DNA of 64,000 nucleotides from Pedobacter sp. PF22-3 (GCF_026239555.1 NZ_JAPIVP010000006.1:186001-250000), one strand, 5' to 3'. Shown: positions 1 through 9,380, counted from the first letter of the stretch. Made by a program: numbers and translations. Notes: a model not told the origin generated them from the sequence alone.

Positions 1-1
1 T

Positions 2-1000
2 CCTGATTTCAATGTGTTGAGTGCTAACTATCATTTTTTAAGGACTTTTAAGGTAAGTAAGGAAGAAACAGTAGGCCGTCAATTATATGATTTGGGTAAC
101 CATCAATGGGATATTCCAAAGCTGCGAGATTTACTTGTTAAAATCCTGCCGACCAATAATCCTGTTGTAGATTTTGAGGTTGAACATGATTTTCCACACA
201 TCGGAAAGAAACTGATGCTTCTAAATGCATACCGGGTAGAGTTTGAGGGACAATTTAAAGACCAGATTCTACTCGCTATAGAAGATATTACCGAAAAGCG
301 CGAGGTGGAGACCAGAAAGGATGATTTTTTATCCATTGCCAGTCACGAACTCCGCACACCGCTAACCACTATAAAAGGTTATGTGCAGCTGTTAGAACGT
401 GCCATGCCAGAAAATGCGAGCGAGAAATTTTTGTCTACTTTTGGTAAAGTGTCTGTATATGTAGAAAGATTGAACTCGTTAATTAGTGAATTGCTTGATG
501 TTTCACGCATCCAAAGTGGTAACATGGAATTGCATATGACGAAGTTTGATTTTGATGTGATGATTTCCGAAGCGGTAGAGGGCATGCGTGCTACGGTTCC
601 TGGTCACCAAATTATATTGAGTGGACAAACTGGAGCAAACGTAATGGCCGATGAATCACACATCGCCCAGGTAGTGAGTAACCTGTTATCAAATGCAATT
701 AAATATGCTCCTGATTCTGATAAAATTGAAGTGAATATCGCCAACGTAAGTGATTATGTAAAGGTATCAGTAAAGGATTTTGGTTTGGGAATGAGTGCTG
801 AAGACAGGAAAAAAGTTTTTGAACGGTTTTATCGGGGAGTAGAAATCCAGAAGAAATTCCCAGGTATGGGGATAGGTCTGTATATCTGCGACCAGATTAT
901 TAAAAATCACAATGGTACCCTCTGGGTAGAAAGCGAAATAGGCAAAGGTTCTATATTTAGTTTTACTTTACCGAAGGCAGGAAAGGAAACGAATGGATAA
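2..1000 (+). CDS. PAS domain sensor histidine kinase, 5'-truncated by window edge
   Basis: The frame is open from the first codon, so the N-terminus lies outside the window. The visible part holds most of a PAS sensor domain (about the first 95 residues), then a HisKA domain with H-box SHELRTP (phosphoacceptor His codon at 344-346), then a HATPase_c domain with N-box NLLSNAIKYAP, G1 motif DFGLGMS and G2 motif GMGIGLY. It should autophosphorylate on His and pass the phosphate to a receiver. No membrane segment is seen in the visible part. The PAS sequence resembles those in large cytoplasmic CheB/CheR-PAS-kinase hybrids, but that upstream part cannot be seen. Its end overlaps the following receiver gene by 8 bp, so the two are translated together and are probably partners. 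The input signal is unknown. Confidence 0.93.
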   Translation, partial: PDFNVLSANYHFLRTFKVSKEETVGRQLYDLGNHQWDIPKLRDLLVKILPTNNPVVDFEVEHDFPHIGKKLMLLNAYRVEFEGQFKDQILLAIEDITEKREVETRKDDFLSIASHELRTPLTTIKGYVQLLERAMPENASEKFLSTFGKVSVYVERLNSLISELLDVSRIQSGNMELHMTKFDFDVMISEAVEGMRATVPGHQIILSGQTGANVMADESHIAQVVSNLLSNAIKYAPDSDKIEVNIANVSDYVKVSVKDFGLGMSAEDRKKVFERFYRGVEIQKKFPGMGIGLYICDQIIKNHNGTLWVESEIGKGSIFSFTLPKAGKETNG

Positions 1001-1355
1001 TAAGAAAATCATGATCTGCGATGATGACGAAGGGATTATTGATGTATTGGAAATGATTTTGAATGATGTGGGACATACGGTGATTTCGGTAAATGACAGT
1101 TTAAAAGTACAGGCAGCTATTGATAAGGAGGAGCCAGATTTATTGATCCTTGATTTGTGGATGCCGAGGCTTTCAGGGCAGGAAGTGCTGAGGCAGTTAA
1201 GAAACCATTCGGCCCATAATAAGCTAAAGGTTATTGTAATTTCAGCCAGCAGGGATGGAGAACAGATTGCTAATGATGCAGGAGCAAATCAATTTATAGC
1301 CAAACCTTTCGATTTGAACAATATCTTAGATTCGGTTAATGCATTGCTTAATTAA
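993..1355 (+). CDS. Stand-alone CheY-like response regulator receiver
   Basis: This 120-residue protein is a single receiver domain with no output domain. The acidic cluster is D10-D11-D12, the phospho-acceptor is D54 (LILDLWMP), the switch Ser is S84 (VIVISAS) and the conserved Lys is K104 (AKPF). Its start lies inside the 3' end of the kinase gene, which makes it the obvious target of that kinase. Without an effector domain it must act by protein contact, as in phosphorelays or CheY-type signalling. The downstream partner is not in this window. Confidence 0.93.
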   Translation: MDNKKIMICDDDEGIIDVLEMILNDVGHTVISVNDSLKVQAAIDKEEPDLLILDLWMPRLSGQEVLRQLRNHSAHNKLKVIVISASRDGEQIANDAGANQFIAKPFDLNNILDSVNALLN

Positions 1356-1460
1356 AGGAGATTAATACATATATCTAGTTGCATCTATTCTTGTATTAAC
1401 AATTAATGGATGGTAGATTATTCAAGCAAAACTTTTTCTTATTCCCTTGACTAGATCAAT

Positions 1461-1541
1461 TCGTCATGCTGAATTTATTTCAGCATCTTTGACATAACAG
1501 ACCCTGAAATAAATCCGATAGCTATCGGATCAGGGCGACGT
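1461..1541. repeat. Family A palindromic intergenic repeat
   Basis: The element starts CGTCATGCTGAATTTATTTC and ends CAGGGCGACG. The left half folds on GCTGAA/TTCAGC; the right half folds on CCCTGA/TCAGGG around the perfect palindrome ATCCGATAGCTATCGGAT. Related copies lie at 3019, 43705, 43972 and 45597. It sits in the 424-bp gap between the receiver gene and the next gene; the rest of that gap is AT-rich. An inverted pair AAGGTTATAC / GTATAACCTT (about 1602 and 1670) lies closer to the next gene, but no promoter box was recognised. Confidence 0.75.
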
Positions 1542-1779
1542 ACGTTTTAAGTTAAAGTTGATTAGAGCTAGCAAAAAGTAAAATTAACATCCCTTCACCT
1601 TAAAGGTTATACTTAACATTTAAAGCAACTCCTTACATCATTTTCTAAAGTTCAATCGCGTTAAAAGCTGTATAACCTTATTTCAATAAATTTGATGTTG
1701 TTTTTTTTAAAAGATTTCATCCTGTTTGATAAATAACGAAACTAAGCGGAGAGACACATGGTTTTATAGAAAAAAGACT

Positions 1780-2388
1780 ATGGAAAAATTAACGAAGGAT
1801 TTGGTTCCCCAACAGCTTGTTGGAAGCCAGATGGATGCAGTTGAAGAACGTAAATTAAGCAGCTTTATTCAGGCTCAGGAATTTTTCGCAGCAGCTGAAA
1901 AAAGGTTGCTTGCGGTGAATGAATGGGGCAAAATCTCCGGACTATCAGACTTTAAAATTTTTTCGCCTGATGGGAAAGAAGCGCTGCGATCGGCTCAAAA
2001 AGGGGACTTTATCAGAATAGATATCCCAGGACCCGGTCCATTATCTGGTGATGGTTTTGATTGGGTGCTGGTTGAAGAAATTAAAAGAGTGCATGAAGGT
2101 AATTATGAAATGATCAGCATGTGTGTACGTCCTTGTTCTTCGCCTTTAAATGAGGATAAAGAGGTTGCTCATTTTTTAAAAGACCATGCTACTTCTACCT
2201 TTATTATACGCAGGGATCGGATTACGGTACGGGCAGAAGAACATGGCAGGAATGAGCAGGCAAATGTTAATGATGGAAATTTGATTGATAGGACACGAAA
2301 CATGATTGTTGGCGTTAGTGCAAAGCTGGGCTTATCCTATCCGCAATGGAAAATGCTGGTAAAAGGACTGCTTGATGGCAGACCTTAA
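1780..2388 (+). CDS. Conserved-looking hypothetical protein
   Basis: This soluble protein of about 202 residues is not assigned to a family. I chose the ATG at 1780 (MEKLTKDLVPQ); the frame can be extended to a TTG at 1726, but the extra 18 residues are low-quality. The middle (about 60-130) is a compact mixed region with the segment GPGPLSGDGFDWVLVEEI. The C-terminus (about 160-200) is amphipathic and probably helical. There is no signal peptide, membrane segment or obvious catalytic motif. The stop codon overlaps the stop of the convergent ankyrin gene by two bases. Codon use matches the neighbours, so it is likely a real gene, but its function is unknown. Confidence 0.75.
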   Translation: MEKLTKDLVPQQLVGSQMDAVEERKLSSFIQAQEFFAAAEKRLLAVNEWGKISGLSDFKIFSPDGKEALRSAQKGDFIRIDIPGPGPLSGDGFDWVLVEEIKRVHEGNYEMISMCVRPCSSPLNEDKEVAHFLKDHATSTFIIRRDRITVRAEEHGRNEQANVNDGNLIDRTRNMIVGVSAKLGLSYPQWKMLVKGLLDGRP

Positions 2389-2858
2389 GGTTGTAATAGG
2401 GCAAGTCCTTCTTCATTGCCTTGCATGGCTGCAAGTTCTGCAGCTCGCTGTCCACGCATATCGGTGATAGAACTATCTGCACCATTTTCAAGTAAGAGTT
2501 TCAGCAGATCGTTCCTGCCGAACATGGCTGCAAACATTAAGGCGGTTCCACCGTTTCCATGCTGAAGATCTAATTTTGCACCATTGGCTATCAGTAGTTC
2601 TGCAATGGGCAGGTAACCTTTAAAGCAAACCCCCATCAATGCCGTATTGCCGCCATAGTCGGCAGCATCTATATCCGCACCTGCTGCTAAGAGTATTTCT
2701 ACACATGATAAACGGTTATTGTAACAGGCGATAATTAATGGCGTATATCCCTTTTCATCCCTGAAATTTACATCGGCACCCCTGCTGATCAGTTCATTTA
2801 ATACTTCAGTTTCGCCCTGTCTGGCTGCGGGGATTATCAATAGATCTAAATTTTCCAT
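2385..2858 (-). CDS. Ankyrin-repeat protein
   Basis: The 157-residue protein is almost entirely ankyrin repeats, about four full units plus a partial C-terminal one. Signatures are KGYTPLIIACYNN, GGNTALMGVCFKG and GGTALMFAAMFGR, with loop motifs AAGADIDA and ENGADSSI. It is a protein-binding scaffold and no enzyme motif is present. There is no signal peptide, so it is presumably cytosolic. Small ankyrin proteins are found beside catalase genes in other bacteria (AnkB next to KatB in Pseudomonas), and a catalase lies 1.7 kb away here. A role in the oxidative stress response is therefore possible, but this is inference. Confidence 0.9.
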   Translation of the reverse strand: MENLDLLIIPAARQGETEVLNELISRGADVNFRDEKGYTPLIIACYNNRLSCVEILLAAGADIDAADYGGNTALMGVCFKGYLPIAELLIANGAKLDLQHGNGGTALMFAAMFGRNDLLKLLLENGADSSITDMRGQRAAELAAMQGNEEGLALLQP

Positions 2859-3018
2859 GTAAATATAACTGTGGTGGTAGCGAAAAGGTTTTCATTTTGT
2901 CATTCTGAATGCAATGAAAAATCTTTCTTTTTTTGGTCGTAATTTCAACGATGATTTCAATTAGTGTTTTAGTTGCACATTAGGTAATTCTGCTGAATTA
3001 TCTTTTTGCAAAAAAAAA

Positions 3019-3060
3019 AACCTGAAATCAATCCGGTAGCTATCGGATCAGGGTGACGAT
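3019..3060. repeat. Family A repeat, right half only
   Basis: This is a partial copy of the element at 1461-1541. It keeps CCTGAAATCAATCC, the inner palindrome with GATAGCTATC (one arm changed), and the end CAGGGTGACGA. The left GCTGAA hairpin is absent. Just upstream (about 2897-2935) is a decayed sequence of the type GTCATTCTGA...AAATCTTTC, another common intergenic repeat in this phylum. Confidence 0.6.
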
Positions 3061-3082
3061 CAAGGAAATAAAATAGGATAAC

Positions 3083-3106
3083 AAAAAAGGCTCCGAAGAG
3101 CCTTTT
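3083..3106 (-). terminator. Rho-independent terminator after DUF892 gene
   Basis: The perfect stem AAAAGGCTC/GAGCCTTTT has a CGAA tetraloop. Read on the minus strand it is followed by a T run, and it lies just past the stop of the minus-strand DUF892 gene. Confidence 0.85.
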
Positions 3107-3113
3107 AAATTGT

Positions 3114-3671
3114 TTATTCTGCTACAGCTTCCGCATTAACTGCGTTAACCGCTATTTCTGTTAGGGCTACATCTGTTGCCTTTTCATTTTCAAGGGTTTG
3201 TGAAAGGAGTTCAGCTACATCATTGTGGCCAATATTCTCTGCAAATACCTTTAATGTTCCATAGGTTGCAATTTCATAATGCTCAACTTTTTGAGCAGCA
3301 AGGATCAGTCCGGCATCACGGATCATGGTACCTTTATCAGTATCAGCAATAATTCCGTTAGCTTCTTCCAGTAAACCAGCCATGGCATCACATTTTTTTG
3401 CAGCTGCTTTTTCACCTAAAAGGCTAAATACTTCTTCAAGGGTGCTGATATGTTGCTCTGTTTCCTGCGTATGCTTTTCAAAAGCGGCTGCAAGTTCAGG
3501 GCTTGTGGCCGCTTTCTTCATTTTCGGAAGCGCTTTCACAAGATGTTTTTCAGCCCAATAAATATCTTTTAATTCATCTACAAAAAAATCGTGAAATTCT
3601 GAATGCTCAATTTTTCCTGTTTTTCCTGTAGGCTTTGCGGTTTTTTTCGCCGCCGTTTTTGTAGTTGCCAT
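3114..3671 (-). CDS. DUF892 ferritin-like protein (YciF/YciE type)
   Basis: This 185-residue protein matches the YciF-like DUF892 family: a four-helix, ferritin-like bundle with Glu/His-rich helices (FFVDELKDIYWAEKHL, HTQETEQHISTLEEVF, QKVEHYEIATYGTL, ENEKATDVALTEI). These supply the expected di-metal ligands. Family members are induced by general, osmotic and oxidative stress. The first 20 residues are a Lys/Ala/Thr-rich tail (AAKKTAKPTGKTGK) resembling histone-H1-like tails, which might bind nucleic acid (inference). It diverges from a paralogue at 4027 and ends at a strong terminator. Confidence 0.9.
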   Translation of the reverse strand: MATTKTAAKKTAKPTGKTGKIEHSEFHDFFVDELKDIYWAEKHLVKALPKMKKAATSPELAAAFEKHTQETEQHISTLEEVFSLLGEKAAAKKCDAMAGLLEEANGIIADTDKGTMIRDAGLILAAQKVEHYEIATYGTLKVFAENIGHNDVAELLSQTLENEKATDVALTEIAVNAVNAEAVAE

Positions 3672-4026
3672 AATAATGTTCTTAGTAGATTCTTTATTTT
3701 AGAACAGGGTAAAATCAAGAATGGTTTTGGGTTTTTTCCCCGCACCTGTTATTTGATGCTTAGCGCAGTTATTATGATTGCTTTCCGGCCGAAAGATGGT
3801 TGTCCGAAAATTTTAATCAGAAACTGGTCACCTAACAAAAATTTTAATGAAGTTCAGCATCTCTGTGCGTGAGGTTATTTCCTCTTTGTCGATTAAGGTT
3901 GCACGGAATAGCTATCCTTTAATAAACACGTATTAAAACAAGGATAAATTACCGAAACTATATGGCGAAATATAGGGTTCTAATAGATGATGGTTAACAA
4001 AGAAACATCCTTAAACAAAACATACC
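3672..4026. other. Divergent intergenic region between DUF892 paralogues
   Basis: This 355-bp gap lies between the start codons of two divergent stress genes and must hold promoters in both directions. I found no clear TAnnTTTG box on either strand and no strong palindrome. Control may use an alternative sigma factor or an operator I cannot recognise. Confidence 0.4.
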
Positions 4027-4581
4027 ATGAAAAAACAAGACAGCGGCAGTAATCCAAAACTTAGCGCTAAAACCACGGTAGCGGCTTCTCCGGCCTTAAA
4101 AGAACTCTTTAAAGATGGAATCTGTGATCTTTACTGGGCAGAGAATCATTTGGTTAAAAATTTGCCTAAAATGATTGCGAGTGCAACAGCACCAGCATTA
4201 AAAAGCGCAATCGAATCTCATCTTACCGAAACCAAAGGACATGTAGCCAGGCTTGAACAAGTATTTGAGCTGCTTGGCGAAAAACCCATAGCAAAAAAAT
4301 GCGATGCCATGGAAGGATTGAGTAAAGAGGGTGAAAGTATTATTGAGGAAACAGAAGCCGGAACAGCAACACGTGATGTGGGCATCATACTCGCCAGTCA
4401 AAAGGTTGAACATTATGAAATTGCTTCTTATGGTGGACTTTTCCATTTGGCTACAACATTGGGTTTAACAGAAATTGCAGATTTGCTTGAACAAACCCTT
4501 GCGGAAGAAAAACTTGCTGATACCAAGCTGACCGATATTGCTGAAAGTGAAATTAATTATGAAGCCGCCGAAGAGGCTTAG
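4027..4581 (+). CDS. DUF892 ferritin-like protein, second paralogue
   Basis: This 184-residue paralogue of the protein at 3114 has the same helix signatures: ELFKDGICDLYWAENHL, HLTETKGHVARLEQVFELLG, SQKVEHYEIASYGGL and EEKLADTKLTDIAE. Its N-terminal tail is shorter and less basic. The downstream catalase starts 15 bp after the stop, with AGGAG in the gap, so the two genes form an operon. Pairing a ferritin-like protein with a catalase suggests joint handling of iron and peroxide. Confidence 0.9.
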   Translation: MKKQDSGSNPKLSAKTTVAASPALKELFKDGICDLYWAENHLVKNLPKMIASATAPALKSAIESHLTETKGHVARLEQVFELLGEKPIAKKCDAMEGLSKEGESIIEETEAGTATRDVGIILASQKVEHYEIASYGGLFHLATTLGLTEIADLLEQTLAEEKLADTKLTDIAESEINYEAAEEA

Positions 4582-4596
4582 AAAAGGAGAAAGAAA

Positions 4597-6789
4597 ATGG
4601 CAAAAAAAACAATGGTAAAAGATACCGGTCCGATAAAACAGGACAATGATAAAACCGCTAAACTGGAGGCCTTTGTTGCAGATGCTACCGGTGAAAAACT
4701 GACAACCGATCATGGTGTTAGAATAAACGATGATCAGAATTCACTTAAAGCCGGCGATCGCGGTGCAACCTTATTAGAAGATTTTATACTAAGGGAAAAA
4801 ATTACCCATTTCGACCATGAGCGGATTCCCGAACGCGTTGTGCATGCCAGGGGATCTGGAGCGCATGGGGTATTTAAGGTATACGAAGATATGTCTGACC
4901 TCACCAGGGCAGCTTTCCTTTGCGATCCGGGCCAGGAAACGCCTGTTTTCGTTCGTTTTTCAACGGTAGCAGGATCAAGAGGTTCTACCGATCTTGCCCG
5001 CGATGTTCGAGGTTTTGCGGTAAAATTTTACACTCAGGAAGGTAATTTTGACCTTGTAGGTAATAATATGCCAGTGTTTTTTATCCAGGATGCAGTTAAA
5101 TTTCCTGATCTGGTACATGCAGTAAAGCCGGAGCCAGATAATGAAATGCCTCAGGCTGCATCGGCACACGATACTTTTTGGGATTTTATTTCCTTTATGC
5201 CCGAATCTGCACATATGATTATGTGGGTGATGAGCGACAGGGCCCTTCCAAGAAGTTACCGCATGATGGAAGGTTTTGGCGTGCATACTTTCCGTTTTGT
5301 TAATGCAGCTGGCGTGTCCAGTTTTGTGAAATTTCACTGGAAACCATTATTAGGCGTACATTCTGTTGCCTGGGATGAAGCACAGAATATTTCCGGAAAA
5401 GATCCCGATTTTCATAGAAGGGATCTTTGGGATGCAATAGAAGCTGGGGCTTTCCCCGAGTGGGAACTCGGTGTTCAGATTGTAGCCGAAGAAGACGAAT
5501 TTAAGTTTGGCTTCGATTTATTGGATCCGACTAAACTCATTCCCGAAGAGCTGGTTCCAGTGCAGCGCATTGGAAAAATGACTTTAAACCGCAATCCCGA
5601 TAATTTTTTCGCCGAAACGGAACAGGTTGCTTTTCATGTGGGGCATGTTGTGCCAGGAATAGATTTTACCAATGACCCGCTTTTGCAGGGAAGGCTGTTT
5701 TCTTATACCGATACGCAGTTGATCAGGCTGGGCGGACCAAATTTTCATGAGATTCCGATTAACAGGCCGGTGGTGCCCGTACATAATAACCAGCGCGACG
5801 GTTATATGCGCCAAACCATCAACCGCGGCAAAACCAGTTATGGACCCAACGGAATCGCTGCAAACGATCCACAACAGGCCAAAGCAGCCGAGGGCGGTTT
5901 TGTAAGTTATAATGAACGAATTGATGCGAAGAAAATACGCGCAAGAAGTAGGAGCTTTTTCGATCACTTCTCGCAGGCCAGGTTATTCTTTAATAGTCAG
6001 TCTGAAGCCGAAAAAAACCACCTCATCGATGCATTAAGCTTTGAGTTGGGCAAGGTAAAAACGGTGGCCATAAGAGAGCGCATGCTGGGTTTGCTGAACC
6101 ATGTTGATAAAGGCCTGGCGGCAGCTGTAGCTTATGCGCTTGGACTTCACGTTCCAACCGTTCCTTTAGCAGAACTTAATGGTAGTATCCCGGCTGATGC
6201 CGATCCTGCTGATTACACCCCAGAACAGAAAGAAGGTGAAGTTGCAAAATCTGAGGCTTTGAGCATGGCCGGCACGCCTAAAGATTCCATCGCGACCAGA
6301 AAAATCGCTATCCTTGCAGCAGATGGTGTGGATGGTAAATCCTTAAGTACCGTGAAAGATGCACTGGTTGGCCAGGGTGCAATTGTGCATATTATTGCAC
6401 CAAGGCTGGGTACTATTCTTTCGCAGGATGATCAGCAGATCGATGTGGATGAAAGTTTCTTAACGGCGGCCTCTGTACTTTATGATGCCGTTTATCTTCC
6501 GGGAGGAACAAACAGTTCTGCAACGTTAAAAGCAGAAGCCAATGCGGTACATTTTCTGAACGAAGCTTTTAAACACTGTAAGGCAATAGCTGCCGATGCT
6601 ACCGCCATACAAGTGCTGGAGGCTACCTATTTTTATAAAAAACTTCCTGATGAATATTCGCAGGAAACAGTGCTGCGTGAGGGCATAATCGTTTCAGACA
6701 ATCTTTCTTCGTCAGTGGAACTGTTTATCAAAATGATTGCTCAGCACAGATTTTGGGATCGGGAAGTGCCAAGAAAAATCCCGGCATAG
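4597..6789 (+). CDS. katE: Large-subunit haem catalase (HPII type) with C-terminal DJ-1-like domain
   Basis: Converts hydrogen peroxide to water and oxygen. At 730 residues it is a clade-2 large-subunit catalase: core about 30-500, linker, then a flavodoxin/DJ-1-like domain (about 585-725). Spacing matches E. coli HPII exactly: distal His H83 ([11 protein letters not shown]), Asn N156 (DLVGNNMPV), and proximal haem-ligand Tyr Y370 (RLFSYTDTQ). H347 (AFHVGH) sits where HPII has the His that cross-links to the Tyr. There is no signal peptide. A good Shine-Dalgarno (AGGAG) precedes the ATG. It is co-transcribed with the DUF892 gene and ends at a hairpin terminator. Confidence 0.97.
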   Translation: MAKKTMVKDTGPIKQDNDKTAKLEAFVADATGEKLTTDHGVRINDDQNSLKAGDRGATLLEDFILREKITHFDHERIPERVVHARGSGAHGVFKVYEDMSDLTRAAFLCDPGQETPVFVRFSTVAGSRGSTDLARDVRGFAVKFYTQEGNFDLVGNNMPVFFIQDAVKFPDLVHAVKPEPDNEMPQAASAHDTFWDFISFMPESAHMIMWVMSDRALPRSYRMMEGFGVHTFRFVNAAGVSSFVKFHWKPLLGVHSVAWDEAQNISGKDPDFHRRDLWDAIEAGAFPEWELGVQIVAEEDEFKFGFDLLDPTKLIPEELVPVQRIGKMTLNRNPDNFFAETEQVAFHVGHVVPGIDFTNDPLLQGRLFSYTDTQLIRLGGPNFHEIPINRPVVPVHNNQRDGYMRQTINRGKTSYGPNGIAANDPQQAKAAEGGFVSYNERIDAKKIRARSRSFFDHFSQARLFFNSQSEAEKNHLIDALSFELGKVKTVAIRERMLGLLNHVDKGLAAAVAYALGLHVPTVPLAELNGSIPADADPADYTPEQKEGEVAKSEALSMAGTPKDSIATRKIAILAADGVDGKSLSTVKDALVGQGAIVHIIAPRLGTILSQDDQQIDVDESFLTAASVLYDAVYLPGGTNSSATLKAEANAVHFLNEAFKHCKAIAADATAIQVLEATYFYKKLPDEYSQETVLREGIIVSDNLSSSVELFIKMIAQHRFWDREVPRKIPA

Positions 6790-6825
6790 ACCAATTAATT
6801 CTAACAGTATTCTTAACATCATTTC

Positions 6826-6858
6826 AACCAGGTTATCATTAGCCTGGTTGTTTTTTTT
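6826..6858 (+). terminator. Rho-independent terminator after katE
   Basis: The stem AACCAGG/CCTGGTT has a 10-nt loop (TTATCATTAG) and is followed by G and eight to nine T residues. It closes the DUF892-katE operon. Confidence 0.88.
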
Positions 6859-6992
6859 GAAATAAACCAAACTGCCAAAGGTTTTAACAGGTTTTATAAT
6901 TACGGAGGCATTTTATTGGCGAAATATCATTTATTGCCAATAAGGGCAGATTCATCTGTCCGCAAATATCAATTAAAATAAGCTTAAAAATT

Positions 6993-7184
6993 ATGGAAAA
7001 CAAAAAAACAGATTCTGATGCACAGAACGAGGAGAAAGTAGGCGTTATCCCAGTCTCACAGTTAGAGGGAAGTGATGCTGATATGGATCAACAGGATAAT
7101 GATGTCAATCAGAAAACAGCTAAACAAGCCACAAAATCTGATTCGGATGTTGACAAGCAGACCGGCAAAAGCAATGCCGACTAA
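6993..7184 (+). CDS. Small acidic, disordered hypothetical protein
   Basis: The 63-residue protein is rich in Asp, Gln, Lys, Asn and Ser, with few hydrophobic residues (for example SDADMDQQDNDVNQ). It is predicted to be disordered. There is no signal peptide or membrane segment. It lies between katE and a short-chain dehydrogenase in a stress-gene neighbourhood, and its hydrophilic make-up recalls small desiccation-type proteins (inference only). The 49-bp gap to the next gene and shared strand suggest cotranscription. Function unknown. Confidence 0.6.
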   Translation: MENKKTDSDAQNEEKVGVIPVSQLEGSDADMDQQDNDVNQKTAKQATKSDSDVDKQTGKSNAD

Positions 7185-7233
7185 GAAACCATCAATTAAT
7201 GGTGGTTTACAATGAACCTGAAAAATATATGTT

Positions 7234-8028
7234 ATGGAAAATACAAAACATTTTGCCCTGATTACCGGGGCAAGTAGCGGTATTGGTTATGAACTGGCAA
7301 AGCTTTTTGCAAAAGATCACTTTAATCTGGTTATTGTAGGCAGGGAAGAGGCCAGCCTGCAACGGGCTTCAGTTGTGCTTGAAGAACAGGGGGTTGAGGT
7401 AATCACAATTACCGCGGATCTTTTTGAACCTAACGCAGCTGTTGATCTGTATGAACAAATACAGGCAAAAAATATACAGATCGACGTGTTGGTTAATGAT
7501 GCGGGGCAGGGAGTTTATGGCAAGTTTGTAGATACCGATCTGAGTAAGGAACTCAACATTATCCAACTCAACATTTCGGCTTTGGTAACCTTAACCAAAT
7601 TTTATGTACGTGAGATGGTAGCCCGTGGAACTGGTAAGATCTTAAACGTTGCCTCTATCGCAGGAAAAGTTCCGGGACCTTATCAGGCAGTTTACCACGG
7701 AACAAAAGCATTTGTGCATTCATTTAATGAGGCTGTCCGTGCTGAAATTAAAGATACACCAGTTACCATCACCTCTTTATTGCCTGGTCCTACAGATACC
7801 GATTTTTTCAGGAAAGCGGATATGCTCGATTCTAAAGCGGTACAGGAAGGTGAACTTGCAGATCCTGTAGATGTGGCTAAAGATGGTTATGAAGCTATGA
7901 TTGCCGGAAAGGATATGGTCATCTCTGGCTTAAAAAACAAATTGCAGGTAGCCCTAGGAAATATAATGCCTGACAGTATGCTTGCAGAACAGACAGGTAA
8001 GCAACAGGAACCGATGGATAAATCATAA
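7234..8028 (+). CDS. Short-chain dehydrogenase/reductase (SDR)
   Basis: A 264-residue classical SDR with an NAD(P)-binding Rossmann fold. The cofactor motif TGASSGIG is at 11-18, a variant NDAG (usually NNAG) is near 88, and the catalytic residues are S141 and Y154-x3-K158 (YHGTK). It should reduce or oxidise an unknown carbonyl/alcohol substrate. The sequence resembles the DltE/YqjQ-like oxidoreductases, but the substrate cannot be told. No signal peptide. It probably belongs to the same transcription unit as the small acidic protein upstream. Confidence 0.9.
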   Translation: MENTKHFALITGASSGIGYELAKLFAKDHFNLVIVGREEASLQRASVVLEEQGVEVITITADLFEPNAAVDLYEQIQAKNIQIDVLVNDAGQGVYGKFVDTDLSKELNIIQLNISALVTLTKFYVREMVARGTGKILNVASIAGKVPGPYQAVYHGTKAFVHSFNEAVRAEIKDTPVTITSLLPGPTDTDFFRKADMLDSKAVQEGELADPVDVAKDGYEAMIAGKDMVISGLKNKLQVALGNIMPDSMLAEQTGKQQEPMDKS

Positions 8029-8085
8029 ACTTTATCCACCCGTAAATTATAAATCTTAACTAAATTGCTCCTTGAAAAAAGCAAT

Positions 8086-8190
8086 GCGTATTGTCCGCCT
8101 GTGCGGACAGGTCTGTCTATATGGGTAGGGAGAGATCTTTTTATGTGTATAATAGATCTCTCCACTACAATCGAAATGATGATTCTATCT
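8086..8190. repeat. Intergenic hairpins, including the family D repeat
   Basis: Lies between convergent genes. It holds GTCCGC/GCGGAC, then a 10-bp stem GGAGAGATCT/AGATCTCTCC (8129-8163) followed by CACTACAATCGAAATGATGA. This resembles a common Bacteroidota intergenic repeat ending in CGAAATGACGA. It may also terminate transcription from both sides. Confidence 0.6.
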
Positions 8191-8239
8191 TAGGAATCAT
8201 CACCAATATCGATAGTAATTGTCCATTAGTTAGCTGCTT

Positions 8240-9247
8240 TTAAGGCTGCCCATTCCCTCCGGCAGCACCATATATCTGCCCAGTAGAAAAACTAGCGTCA
8301 TTTGCAGCAAGCTGAACATAAATGGATGCCAGTTCGGCAGGCTGTCCCGGTCTGCCCAAAGCCGTATCTTTACCAAATTCTTTAAGTTTCTCAGGCGTCG
8401 ACCCACCTCCCATTTGTAAAGGTGTCCATATCGGTCCAGGGGCAACTCCGTTTACCCGAATGCCTTTAGGACCAAGTTGTTTGGCCAGTGATTTTACAAA
8501 ATTGGTGGTAGCGGCTTTTGTTTGTGCGTAATCATAAAGATCAGGTGACGGATCTGTGGCCTGTACCGAAGTAGTTCCAATAATGGATGAGCCCGGTTTT
8601 AAATGTGGTAAGGCGGCTTTGATAATCCAAAAGGGCGCATATATATTCGTTTTTATGGTCCAGTCAAATTGCTCACTGGTTAAATCCGCAAGCGAAGGTG
8701 TGCTTTGCTGTCTTGCGGCATTACTAATCAAGATATCAAGTCCGCCCAACTGACTTACAGCAGTGTCAATCAGCTTTTTGCAAAAAGCTTCATCCCTGAT
8801 ATCTCCCGGAATTGCAACGGCTTTGCGGCCAGCTTTTTTAATCAGCTCAACAACTTCTTTAGCGTCTGGCTCCTCCTGCGGTAGATAATTAATGGCGACA
8901 TCTGCACCCTCTCTGGCGTACGCAATAGCTGCGGCCCTTCCCATACCCGAATCGCCACCGGTAATCAGTGCTTTTCTGCCCATCAATCTCCCCGAACCCT
9001 TATAACTGGTTTCGCCGTGATCGGGCCTGGGTACCATTTTGCTGGCCAGTGCCGGCCAAGGCTGGTTTTGATGGTTAAAAGGTGGTCGAGGATACTTTGT
9101 TGTGGGATCCTCAAGCGCAGCAAGTGACGGGTAATAAGTTTTGTCTACCGTTGCCGCATTTAGTGTTGGTGCAATGGCCATACTGGCCAACCCGATACCG
9201 AGACCTCCTAGCGCCTCGCGTCGTGTAATATTTTTTTTCCCGTCCAT
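8240..9247 (-). CDS. Tat-exported short-chain dehydrogenase
   Basis: This 335-residue SDR has a twin-arginine leader: TRREALGG at about 8-15 followed by a hydrophobic stretch up to about residue 31. The cofactor motif TGGDSGMG is at 96-103, the SNAAR segment is near 176, and catalytic residues are S227 and Y240-x3-K244 (YAQTK). The glycine-rich motif and length match the YghA/Gsp39-like glucose/ribitol dehydrogenase subgroup, whose members are often stress-linked. A Tat signal means it is folded, perhaps with NAD(P), before export; this is unusual for an NAD(P)-dependent SDR. The substrate is unknown. Confidence 0.9.
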   Translation of the reverse strand: MDGKKNITRREALGGLGIGLASMAIAPTLNAATVDKTYYPSLAALEDPTTKYPRPPFNHQNQPWPALASKMVPRPDHGETSYKGSGRLMGRKALITGGDSGMGRAAAIAYAREGADVAINYLPQEEPDAKEVVELIKKAGRKAVAIPGDIRDEAFCKKLIDTAVSQLGGLDILISNAARQQSTPSLADLTSEQFDWTIKTNIYAPFWIIKAALPHLKPGSSIIGTTSVQATDPSPDLYDYAQTKAATTNFVKSLAKQLGPKGIRVNGVAPGPIWTPLQMGGGSTPEKLKEFGKDTALGRPGQPAELASIYVQLAANDASFSTGQIYGAAGGNGQP

Positions 9248-9380
9248 AATGATGTTTTAATAGGTATAGATATAACCAGATAAAATTTTAGAAGGTTTGG
9301 CTTTTTTAAACTTTAATAAATGAGCTGGCCACTTCTAAAACTTTTAGCGCATTTTTCTTGTTTTTTTCTAAAGTTCTTCA

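Noticed and set aside
3603..3872. Plus-strand frame of 89 codons, Cys/Phe/Arg-rich
   Set aside because: Antisense to the Lys-rich N-terminus of the DUF892 gene; composition reflects that.
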